A DNA stretch of 64,000 nucleotides from Haliclona indistincta (lineage: Eukaryota > Porifera > Demospongiae > Haplosclerida > Chalinidae), in the NCBI GenBank assembly GCA_964017065.1, contig OZ024786.1, positions 666,888-730,887 of the forward strand, read 5' to 3'. Positions 53,932 through 60,878 of the stretch are shown one piece after another; within the stretch, counting starts at the first letter, position 1, and each line of letters opens with the position of its first letter. The translations under genes were made by a program, and so were the position numbers. The notes beneath the pieces are model-generated. The model worked only from the letters and a program-made list of their open reading frames with translations, ran no database searches and had not been told where the DNA came from.

Positions 53932-56900
53932 AGCCCCCTTGAACTAGACTATCACTCCTCTTGGATCAAATATAATACCAAATTGTTAAGATCGCTTGGC
54001 TGACACACTTGACCCCTTGGAAAATATTTATATTAGAACGCTTGGTCATACAGATAAAAAATATTTTGAGAGATTTTATTTTCTCCTGAACACACGTCGC
54101 TGCAGCAAGTAGACATGTTTTGAAGAATACTAACACCAGTCACATGAACAGTAGCACACATGCACTGTCATATCTTGGCAAATTCTTTAGGTAAAACCTG
54201 GGTAAAACCAACCAAATACAATACATTGTTCTTAACAGAATAACTATATTCACTACTTGCAATCTTATCCAAGCTAATAATGCAAATTTCCTAATAAGGT
54301 CAATCGCCAGTTCGCTCTCTATAACCACAGCAACTGGCACTAGCAGTTTCAGGAGCCTTATATGTCAATGGCAGAGAAACCATCCCAAGCTAGTGAGGCT
54401 CTTGCGAATCTCGAGCAGCAGCTGACCTGTCCAGTCTGTCTGGATCACTACACTCAGCCCAGGACACTGCCCTGTCTCCACTCTTTCTGTCACAACTGTC
54501 TTGCCCACTTCCCCGTGCAAGTCCAGGGACGCAAGCACTTTATCACTTGCCCCGTGTGCCGCCAGACCACACAGCAACCTGACAAGGGAGTGAGTGGATT
54601 CCAGTCTGCCTTCCTCATCAACAACCTCCTGGAGCTCCATCAAGTGCTAGAGAAGGTGTCTGGGTCCCAGCAGAATAACTGTGAGAACTGCCACAAAGAA
54701 CAGGCCACTGGATACTGCAAACAATGCTCTAGATTCTTCTGCCAGATCTGTATCGACAAGCATAATGCATGGCTCACTAGCCACCAGATACTGGGAGTGG
54801 AGGATGTGGCCACCACTGCCTCCAAGCTAGTTCCCCTCAAGGAGCAGCCCACCATGGAGTGTAGCAGCCATGGCAAGCCACTAGAGGTGTACTGTGACAC
54901 ATGTGATAAGCTCATCTGCCATCTTTGTACCACTGCTAAATCTCATCGTAACCATGACTACGAGCCAATCACTGATGCCTTCCTGAGACACCAGCAGCAG
55001 ATTGTGGACAGCCTCGAGCAAGTCAAGAAGAAGCTAGCTGCCATTACCACTGCTGCACAAGCTGTGGAAACCCAGGAAGGAGGTTTCTTGGAGCAGGTAG
55101 GAGCTGTGAGGAGGGAGATTGAGGCCACAGTCCAGCAGCTAATGCAGCTCCTGCAGGAGTCAGAGAGACAACTGATGAGAGAGCTTGACCAAGTCACTGA
55201 TGCCTACATTGAGAAGATATCTGCTCGTAAGAAGGAAGCGGACATTACCATCGCACAGCTGAAGAGCTGTAAAGAGTTTGCAGAGGAGGAGCTGAGGATC
55301 GGGAGCCAGCAGGAGATCCTTGTCATGAAGGGACAGATGGTGGAGCGCATGGCAGCTGTCTGCTCACTAGACAACCTCCAACCACTGGAGGAGACCAGAG
55401 TGAGGTTTGTAAAGAGCGCTAGTGTTCTAGAGGCATGTCGCAGTCTGGGTAGTGTGGTTAGGTATGGGCAGTTTAAGGCAACTGGTGACAAAACAAGCTT
55501 TGATCTTTGCAGTGCAGCTCCTCTCTCCTCTGAGCAGGTCTCCTGCCAGCTCTCTCCAGTAGCTGACCCCACACTAGTTGTCAAGTGTGTCACACACCAA
55601 GTGACTCCCGGCAGGTTTGAGGTTTGCTATTCTCCTCCCACTGCTGGTCCCCACCAGCTGAGGGTGCAGGTGGGAGGGACCGATATCCTTGACACACCTC
55701 TCAATGTACATGTAGAGGTCATGCCCAGGAGGGCAGGAAAGACAATCACAGGTCTGTCAGGTCCCGCAGGACTAGCCATAACAAGGGAAGATCACCTCAT
55801 TGTGGCAGAATGTGAGAAAAACTGCATCACCATCATCGACCCTACTAATGGGAGGAAGATCAGGAGCTTTGGACAGTATGGTAAAGGACAAGTACAATTC
55901 TACAATCCACAAGGTGTGGCAGTGACTCAAAATGGTCGCATTGTTGTTGCTGATTATTGGAATCATCGTCTACAAGTGTTGACAGCAGAGGGTGCCTTCA
56001 TAGCTACAGTGGGAGGTACCAAGGGATCTCAACCACTACAATTCTTTTATCCATCAGGTATAGCTGTTCATCGCAATGGACAAGTCTTTGTTTATGATAC
56101 CAGTAATCATTGTGTCCAGGTCCTCAATGCTGACCTCACCTTCTCACACTGCTTTGGTAGCAGGGAGCTCAACCTGGAGAGTTCAACGATCCACGTGATA
56201 TAGTTGTCAATGCTTATGGTATGGTCTATGTAGCCGACTTCAACAATAACAGAGTTCAGAAGTTCACTCCCGAGGGTAAGCTGTTGGCAGTCATTGACAG
56301 TAAGGGAGAAGGAGGAGGTCGGTTGAACCGTCCACGGGGTCTGTGTGTCGATGCTAATGGCATACTTTATGTGACTGAGTGTGACAGTAACACAGTGAGT
56401 ATGTTTACTAGTGAAGGAAGGTTTCTTGGATATATCGGTGACAGTGATGGCTCTAGTTTCAAGCATCCTCGATACATCGTATCTGATCAGACAGGTCGAC
56501 TGTACATCAGTGACAACAATGGAGTGCTCACTAACATGTACTAACATGCACTAACATGTACTAACATGTACTAACATGTACTAACAAACAGATGATGGTT
56601 CAGATGATAATGATGAATGTTTATTTTATAACTATCATTTTCGGGAATTCTATTGTGTGGTTTCAATCTAAAATTGTGGTTTCAATCTAAAACAATATCA
56701 GTGTAATGCTACCTCCCTATTAAATTAACCACAACTATCGAAAGCAGTTAATTTAGGGAGGTAGCATTACACTGCTATTGTTACAATCCTTTTCATTTCA
56801 AATCTTGTTTCCATACTTTTCGATAAATGTACCAACCCTAAATCTCTTCCATTTTGGTTAAAATGTTTTTATTACTTGTTTCTTTTCTTTTTTTTATTAA

Positions 56901-59570
56901 TGACTTAGTTGGTACTTGTGCTAATACAGTGTATACATAGTTTCAAAAGTAATAATTGTAATAATAGTTCCGGCAGCAGACTGCACTCGATTGACTCTGC
57001 AGTCTGCATGCAACACGTACCATGCAACATTAGCTATGCTTAAGATAGCATTCTTACAAGCCTGAACAGACGAATCCAGTGTAACAGTGAAGATTTGCTC
57101 GTTGTCTGATGTGAACACTGCTAGTGGCAGCAGCACTCGCGCTCCAAGCAATTTGTACTAAGGTGCGCTTGTATTAGAATAATTACATACACGGGCGTGC
57201 GCAAGTAGGCGTAACCTAGTAACGGAGTTCAACAGAATGATGGAATGGAGTCTGTTATGGACCAAAAATCGCTGTTTTTCTGGAAATACTCGCTTCTCCC
57301 AGTGTTTTAGGCCTAAATAGATATCAGGTGCACTGATGGTCATAGGTAGCGTTGCTTCTGTGTAGGTTTAGGTGCGTTTGGTTCGCTCACTACTGTGCTA
57401 GACTCTCTGAAGAATAGGAAAGAAAGAAGATGAACAAACGGGTGACCACGTGAACTCTGGTTTACCACCTTATACCTGGTTTCTTTTGCTTCTAAAGGTC
57501 TCGTTGTAATCGCACAAATCGTGCAAAGAGCTTCGGAACGTTAGATTAGCTTGAAACGCCCGTACGGCGAAGATATATGGCAGTGCCGTACTTAGTGCCT
57601 CCAGACGAGACGCCATCTTGTCATGCCCGTTCCAACTGGCCTTATAGTCTTTATTAGTAGACTCATTGTAAGCGCTTACCTCTTAGGATAGCCCCTAGGT
57701 AGTTAAAATACCCCTGATGTTGTCAACAGCCAAGATATACGTGAACTATTGCGTTTAGCCTAAGTGTAGCCGCCATCTTGTTTTCCGCTCAACCCTAAAT
57801 ATGCCACGTCTACCGCGTGGCATAATAACTGCATTCAGATTAGCCTTGTTCGAATTAGTGAGGAACTGTACAAGAGTTATGTAATCCGACTATAATTGAT
57901 TGGAACTGTCTCATAATTTTTATGTACTATCTTCTTGGCAGTAAATAATCACAATCACTGGTGGACCTAGAAACTAACTAAACCCAAGACCCTAAAAACC
58001 TTCGCCTAACAGTGCCCAGTATTCACCTAACAGCACCCAGTATTCAGCACAAATACTGGACGTCATTATGTCCATACTGGGCATGTTATAAGTGAATACT
58101 GGGCGCATACTGCATGGGCACATTAGGCGAAGGCTTTGAAGGTCTTGGGTTTAGTAGTTTCTAGGTCCACCAGTCCAGTCCAGTGATTGTATACTGCCTT
58201 TCTTCTTAGCTATTATGTCGAATTGACGATTTAAATTTTATGAAGTCTAACTCATTGAGTCACTCTACATAACATACTCACTCTAACATAATTAGAAATC
58301 TAACGTGTTGCTAGCAACAATACCTTACTGTTACTATTATTAGCGAGTACTATTTTTTAACGAATTTAGCAATGACATCATAATCGCTAAAAATAGTACA
58401 CGCCAAATTGTATTGCATGGTTTAGAAATTTTAAGGAAACGCTAAAATTAGTACTCGTCAATTCAAAGATATAGTAATATCGCTAAGGTAAGTGACATGC
58501 TTAGTCAAGACCTAACTTTAGACGATCCTACATGTATTACATGTGGATGAGTGGTACCTCAATGCGTTGATCCATCAGATTATCCAGGTCATTGTGTGAT
58601 AGTTGGTCAATGAGATGAGACAATGACTGATGACACACTGAGGTGTTACCATGGTTACAGGATAGTAGGCGGAGTATCTCCGGTTCAAGTTCAGACAATG
58701 GATAATAGGTGTGGTGCTGGAGAATAAAAGTAAATTACACAATCTGAAGAATCACAACAGATTATTTTTACCTCAGTAATTTCGAGTGTATCAGTAACTA
58801 GATCTTCACCGATCATGTGATTATCACCTGACTCCAGTGGGTGTGTCTTGATGAGTCGAAGGTCACTAGTAGAGGTCATGTCGTTACTAAACATGCACCA
58901 AGATGAGGGCGTGGTCCTGGTGGGTGTGGCTACCTCATGAAGGTGGGCACTGATTAGACCTTCCTTAGTGTTATGAGAAAGAGACTGAAAGAAAAAGTTG
59001 AATGTAAATCGTCCATGCTTTATCCAGTTCGTGTTACCTTGGTGACGACTTTCTTATAGTGGTTGTGCTGTTGCGTATGAGTCCAGTTAAGTTGTATGAC
59101 ATCATTGACCACACCCCTAGTGACATCATCCTGTACATATCAAGACAAAATTACACACAAGTTCTTAAAAGACATACTTAATGATATACTGTAGGCACAA
59201 AACATTCTTTTGTACACATCACTTCAACAACACTTCCAAATAATATGCAAAATATTTATGCGTGACCATTATACACAAACAGTATCTTCAACGAAACATA
59301 GTTTTTTTGTCATATAATACAACTGCACATGCTTCTAGGCTGGTACATGTATGTACATAACTAGTTATTGTGTTAACAGTACCTGTTCAAATGAGATCAG
59401 TGATGCTATGGTCTTCTTGAAGGCAAGTATGGTGTGCCCCTCATGAGCTGGATAGTGGACACTAGTCACATGACCACTACTAGACAGAGACACTGAGAAC
59501 CTGTGCAGAGGAGAGAGGGGAGGAGGGAGGAGGGAGAGAGAGGGGAGAGAGGAGGGAAAGAGGAAGGAAG

Positions 59571-59654
<84 letters not shown>

Positions 59655-60605
59655 TGGAGGGAGAAAGGGAGGAATGGAGGGAGGGAGAGAGAGAGAGAGA
59701 GAGAGGAGAGGGAGTCAATACAATAAATACTTTTTCTTTTTTGTCAAGTTTACCATTTTGATAAATCTTTGAAAGTGTCTACATCAGTAGTATCATCACC
59801 TGCAGTGAGTGAGTATTGTATGAGTGTAGTGATACTATGGAGGCGTGTCATGCAGTTTGATCATGTGATACTGACCGTTGTCTGTAGTCCACTGCACAGT
59901 AGTGGGGTCACATTGCATACGAATCTCCTGATCACCATCAGAGCTTTCTTTAACTAGTGAAAGACGAACCTGGAGGGAGGGAAGGAGGGAGGGAAGGAGG
60001 GAGGGAGGGAGAGAGAGGGGGAAGGAGGGAGGGAGGGAGGAAGGGAGGGAAGGAGACAGGGTGGGAGGGAGGGAGACAGGGTGGGAGGGAGAAAGAGAGG
60101 GTGGGAGGGAGGAAGAAAGAGAGGGAGGGTGGGAGGGAGAAGGAGGGAATAAGCTGTATGATGTTGGTGAATGATATTTATAGCTTTATACTGGTATTCA
60201 TATCCTAATATTTACACATGGTAGCTAGGGACAGCTAGTGACAAACACTAGTACCAGGCCTGTCATCTACAGCGGCACACTGTAAAGCCTATCCACTCAC
60301 TCCCAACACGTGGAGACACGAAGCCGTACAATGTCACACAACAACAAAACGAACAGATTCAAACTTCATCCAACTCTTATCTTCCTTCCCATCTCGCTCA
60401 CCTTCGTGTCGATCTCAATCCCGATGTTTCCGTGGATGGCGCTTCTGCTTTTGTACACGTACTGGTACTCCACTCCGCGCTCGAATGACCTCCTCTCGCT
60501 GACCAATGACTGCACCGCTCCGCCTCCCGGTCGCGGGAAAAGCGCAATCACAACAACCAACCACGCCCAGCCAGAGCAGAAGAGATCAGTGCTGTATCGC
60601 TTCAT
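31365..60605 (-). CDS. giant secreted LLTP-LECT2-PAN-FN3-like-EGF-VWC protein
   Basis: One gene of about 44 exons, read from ATG 60605 to TAA 31365, with about 14.3 kb of coding sequence (roughly 4,700-4,800 residues). The first exon (60402-60605) has a signal peptide (MKRYST...WAWLVVVIALF). In order follow a vitellogenin-like N-terminal module, a LECT2/M23-like domain, a PAN-like segment, many fibronectin-III-like repeats, a cadherin-like segment, one EGF domain and VWC-like Cys-rich modules. I checked GT-AG signals and phases at almost all junctions and they keep the frame; the one weak junction is at about 49500/50100, where a GTGTGT donor is needed. No membrane span is evident near the end, so the product is probably secreted. 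Two furin-like sites (RTRR, RRRR) suggest processing. Function is unknown; lipid binding in an extracellular matrix or yolk-like role is inference. A split into two genes is possible but nothing in the sequence calls for it. Confidence 0.8.
31493..31722. repeat. (GGGA/GA)n purine tract in last intron
   Basis: Pure purine on the plus strand, hence polypyrimidine on the gene's strand, ending directly at the CTCTCTCAG acceptor of the last exon. Confidence 0.9.
32580..33666 (-). CDS. giant gene part 7: cadherin-like segment and EGF exon
   Basis: The exon starts VCSTVLPGQDLSSLNRPASL, then SRRRRQTNST, a strong furin-type site. A cadherin-like/tandem repeat with TQEDSDPLTLSL, YVTDSEGDEVLFSLTSVPAL and GAFTYTPCQNCYG follows, then SNDNPVLFF as in cadherin-like linkers. 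Near the end WCVNGGVCAGSAGDPNCTNT and GYSCTCPPDYTGQYCEE form an EGF domain with the six cysteines. Confidence 0.8.
33689..33759. repeat. (TG)n/(GTGTGA)n microsatellite in an intron
   Basis: Dinucleotide and hexanucleotide mixture between two exons of the giant gene. Confidence 0.9.
33767..35775 (-). CDS. giant gene part 6: beta-rich linker exons
   Basis: Exons at about 35491-35775, 34975-35091, 34751-34887, 34361-34503 and 33767-33846 join in consistent phases. They encode VWSIGSEPDSTDILPRTDVS, QYNITITTQT, FFISFLGADSLSVSLELNVS and similar strands, without a domain I can name. The introns between them are almost wholly microsatellite or MITE. Confidence 0.65.
34008..34309. mobile_element. MITE of ~300 bp in an intron
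   Basis: Inverted ends of about 26 bp with three or four mismatches: TACAGTATTTCTT at the left and, reversed, TACCGTATTTCTTC at the right. The interior contains repeated TTCGGCACC/GGCGC motifs. The terminus resembles the element at 11327. Confidence 0.75.
34545..34737. repeat. (GTGA)n microsatellite in an intron
   Basis: CTCACTCA on the gene's strand, on the acceptor side of the intron. Fills nearly all of a 245-bp intron. Confidence 0.9.
35114..35481. repeat. (TG)n then (GTGA)n microsatellite in an intron
   Basis: About 365 bp of GTGA/GTGG units and a TG run, making up almost the whole intron. Confidence 0.9.
35776..36192. repeat. (GGGA/GAGA)n purine tract in an intron
   Basis: About 415 bp of GGGAGGGA/GAGAGAGG, polypyrimidine on the coding strand, ending at a CCCTCCATAG acceptor. 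It includes a longer period (about 100 bp repeated near 35870 and 35970). Confidence 0.9.
36313..45280 (-). CDS. giant gene part 5: array of FN3-like repeats
   Basis: About ten exons, including one of 2,677 bp (37480-40156) and others at 36313-37102, 42456-43482, about 41105-41590 and about 43880-44255. They encode at least a dozen repeats of about 100 residues. The consensus features are W..F.D.ESGI..YE..IGT..G.DDI, then L..G..YYVTVRA.NGAGL and a closing VD.TPP..G.V.DG. This resembles fibronectin type III folds with a shared internal signature. The long exon has several repeats without introns between them. It also includes a divergent segment (about 37,600-38,400) rich in beta strands that does not fit the repeat. 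Confidence 0.75.
37163..37336. repeat. three perfect 58-bp tandem units in an intron
   Basis: Units starting TCTAGCTGCCTCACAGAGGG begin at 37163, 37221 and 37279, with no difference seen among them. Confidence 0.95.
40793..41105. repeat. (TCAC/CCAC)n microsatellite starting at a splice donor
   Basis: On the gene's strand the exon end GAG is followed by GTGAGTGGGTGGGTGAGG, and the donor passes without a break into 300 bp of GTGA/GTGG units. Confidence 0.9.
42244..42402. mobile_element. MITE, TCTTCTTGCAA family, intronic
   Basis: 159 bp. Ends CTGTCTTCTTACAATGCTG and its complement; arms include TGTAGAGTGTCACCTTCATG. The best-preserved copy, with both ends intact. Confidence 0.9.
43497..43870. 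repeat. (GTGA/ATGA)n microsatellite in an intron
   Basis: About 370 bp. CACTCATT on the gene's strand, filling the intron up to the CTCTTCCACAG acceptor region. Confidence 0.9.
44946..45124. repeat. (GGGA/GA)n purine tract at an acceptor
   Basis: Polypyrimidine on the gene's strand, ending CCCTCCCTCAG at the exon starting CTAACTGGGC. Confidence 0.9.
45303..45438. repeat. (TCAC)n microsatellite starting at a splice donor
   Basis: The donor of the PAN-like exon, CACAG|GTGAGTGAGTGAC, is the first unit of the array on the gene's strand. Confidence 0.9.
45440..45945 (-). CDS. giant gene part 4: PAN/apple-like exon
   Basis: The exon begins NGRLLGSVLSLSTLSSLDDC and continues LDDCDDDSLCKSFDYSESQQ then RCILHS, matching the spacing of a PAN/apple module (Cys-x3-Cys-x5-Cys ... 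Cys). A linker with LRLRNKLGYMSYVASNEVVV and DLTPPLPGRI follows, like the end of an FN3-like repeat. Its donor CACAG|GTGAGTGAGTGA runs straight into a microsatellite. Confidence 0.7.
45948..46036. repeat. (GA)n microsatellite at an acceptor
   Basis: CTCTCTCT on the gene's strand, ending at the CTAG acceptor of the PAN-like exon. Confidence 0.9.
46253..47770 (-). CDS. giant gene part 3: unassigned beta-rich exons
   Basis: Exon of about 47539-47769 (QASVQGSVRVGGATYATVTL) and exon of about 46255-46995 join in phase (AA|C). No certain domain. The second exon includes one repeat of the FN3-like type (ISVQASNPVTEASIGQCEMI then VYDRSPP) near its middle. The 540-bp intron between them holds a MITE at 47070-47190. 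Confidence 0.65.
47070..47190. mobile_element. MITE, TCTTCTTGCAA family, intronic
   Basis: About 120 bp. GTGCTGAAGTGAAAGTGTAG at the left is inverted at the right (CTACACTTTCACTTCAGCAT). The left TIR end is shortened. Fragments of the same family follow at about 47205-47250. Confidence 0.85.
48126..49027 (-). CDS. giant gene part 2: LECT2/M23-like domain
   Basis: Exon 48856-49027 ends PCHAMYGCGNYPSTTGALYR then DGIDLLMGSQNM. Splicing in phase 0 to exon 48126-48717 continues LVAPFSGMVSRFD. The join matches the LECT2/M23 peptidase pattern, in which a GCGxY segment is followed by GVD and APFxGxI. Later, KFIHVEAYKTIGGVTYSIDP resembles the HVH...DP end of that fold. The His expected before GID is Tyr and only one His of the HxH pair remains, so zinc peptidase activity is unlikely. 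Confidence 0.65.
49268..49400. repeat. (GTGG/GTGA)n microsatellite in an intron
   Basis: Fills the intron between the TATGTGAGAC donor and the CTACTCCAG acceptor of the giant gene. Confidence 0.85.
50298..50410. mobile_element. MITE, TCTTCTTGCAA family, shortened
   Basis: The left end, CTGTCTTCTTGCAATGCTG, is intact. The loop is shortened and the right end breaks off at CTACACTTTTCAATTC. It lies 35 bp from an exon end. Confidence 0.85.
50445..60605 (-). CDS. giant gene part 1: large-lipid-transfer-protein-like N-terminus
   Basis: Exons 1-15. Exon 1 carries FERGVEYQYVYKSRSAIHG, the characteristic first strand region of vitellogenin-N/lipoprotein domains. Exons 2-5 (59876-59969, about 59755-59799, about 59395-59500, about 59045-59140) add RLSLVKESSDGDQEIRMQ, W-FSVSLSSSGHVTSVHY, TILAFKKTIASLISFEQ and a TRGVVNDVIQLNW segment, the order of the N-terminal beta-barrel. 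Exons 7-12 give the helical repeats (SLVDAIALSSSPYSTLILTK; LLHSLGNTGSLSITPSLLPH; QLAAAMAYQRHPRATRDLSH). Exon 13 holds ERTRRQ, a furin-like site. Family members (vitellogenin, apolipophorin, MTP) bind lipid with this module. Intron 7 (53782-58557) holds the TRIM gene. Confidence 0.75.
50818..50957. repeat. (CAGA)n microsatellite in an intron
   Basis: GACAGACAGACA with GATAGGC variants, about 140 bp. Confidence 0.9.
51130..51365. repeat. (GGAA/GAGA)n purine tract at an acceptor
   Basis: Polypyrimidine on the gene's strand, leading to the CTCTCTCCAG acceptor of the following exon. Confidence 0.9.
51689..51843. mobile_element. MITE, TCTTCTTGCAA family, intronic
   Basis: 155 bp. GTCTTCTTGCAATGATGAAG at the left; CTTCAGCATTGCATGAAGAC at the right. 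The arms match the 42244 copy. Confidence 0.9.
52350..52940. mobile_element. piggyBac-like MITE with TTAA target duplication
   Basis: TTAA at 52346-52349 and 52941-52944 flank inverted ends CCCTTTAA and TTAAAGGG. The 591-bp interior has a short GTCGCCTTTTGGCGAC hairpin and no transposase. TTAA duplication and CCC termini are the hallmarks of piggyBac elements. It lies in an intron of the giant gene. Confidence 0.7.
53862..53929. repeat. (GA)n microsatellite
   Basis: About 34 GA units in the large seventh intron, near its acceptor end. Confidence 0.95.
54362..56544 (+). CDS. TRIM-NHL protein, intronless, one-base frameshift
   Basis: ATG 54362. RING finger at about residues 23-65 (CPVCLDHYTQPRTLPCLHSF...CPVCRQ), B-box at about 104-135, second B-box at about 160-200 (CSSHGKPLEVYCDTCDKLIC), coiled coil at about 215-300, filamin-type Ig domain at about 370-450, then NHL repeats (NPQGVAVTQNGRIVVADYWN; YPSGIAVHRNGQVFVYDTSN). 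Near 56160 the frame breaks. A missing G in AGCAGGGAG would restore it, and the next frame continues FNDPRDIVVNAYGMVYVADF through two more NHL repeats to 56544. Family members (TRIM2/3/71-like) are E3 ubiquitin ligases whose NHL propeller binds protein or RNA. It is nested on the opposite strand in intron 7 of the giant gene; the lack of introns suggests a retrocopy or a sponge-type single-exon TRIM. The break sits in a G-run, so a sequence error is possible. Confidence 0.85.
56529..56587. repeat. 10-bp tandem repeat at the TRIM stop codon
   Basis: CTAACATGTA repeated about six times. The stop codon of the TRIM-NHL frame falls in the first unit, and each unit contains a TAA, so the repeat may have replaced the original 3' end. 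Confidence 0.85.
56700..56773. repeat. 74-bp hairpin downstream of TRIM gene
   Basis: AGTGTAATGCTACCTCCCTA pairs with TAGGGAGGTAGCATTACACT; the stem is about 26 bp with a small bulge. Confidence 0.9.
56774..57765. other. intronic spacer, no supported gene
   Basis: Part of intron 7 of the giant gene. GAAAGAAAGAAGATGAAC near 57418 weakly resembles the body of the 830-bp repeat at 1-2062, as does its right end at 57766. Confidence 0.4.
57766..57832. repeat. third copy of the GCCGCCATCTTG...hairpin end
   Basis: GTAGCCGCCATCTTGTTTTC is followed by a hairpin TATGCCACG-TCTAC-CGCGTGGCATA and ATAA. The sequence before the hairpin matches 758-780 and 1994-2018, but the stem bases differ while still pairing. 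Confidence 0.7.
57951..58190. repeat. foldback of ~240 bp
   Basis: ACAATCACTGGTGGACCTAG is mirrored by CTAGGTCCACCAG...CAGTGATTGT. The arms (about 100 bp) include AAACCCAAGACC and CCTTCGCCTAA with a few mismatches. Repeated TGCCCAGTATTCA units make up the inner part. Confidence 0.85.
59512..59714. repeat. (GA)n/(GGGA)n purine tract in an intron
   Basis: Polypyrimidine on the gene's strand, placed toward the CTGCACAG acceptor of exon 4. Confidence 0.9.
59971..60147. repeat. (GGAGGGA)n purine tract at the exon 2 acceptor
   Basis: On the gene's strand CCCTCCCTCCAG ends the tract and forms the acceptor itself. Confidence 0.9.
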
Positions 60606-60878
60606 TCTCTGAACACCAGTGAGTTTCTTGAGGCCGATCAAAACTTCATTTGCAAGGAAGGAGGACGGCTATCTTAAACACGCCCGTTTCGATGCTTGTT
60701 TGCAGTTGCAGAAACACTAAGGGGCGGGGCTCGTTATCAGTAAGCTAATCGCGTGATGCGATTGGCTGCTTCCTCGTGTACGTACCCTTTGCCCTTTGTA
60801 CTCATCTTGTACTACAATCTAAGAGCTATAAGGCTGTCACAAACAAAAAATCTTTATTTAGCAACTAAAGCCGAGACG
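60606..60878. promoter_or_regulatory. shared divergent promoter region
   Basis: About 270 bp separate the start codons of the giant gene (minus) and the multi-pass membrane gene (plus). It includes GGGGCGGGGC at about 60721 (GC-box-like) and GCGATTGGCTG at about 60757 (inverted CCAAT box). No TATA box is seen. A bidirectional promoter is a reasonable inference. Confidence 0.5.

Noticed and set aside
56150..56220. Programmed frameshifting in the TRIM-NHL gene
   Set aside because: No slippery heptamer or following stem was found, and such genes are not known to use frameshifting; a sequence error or mutation is simpler.
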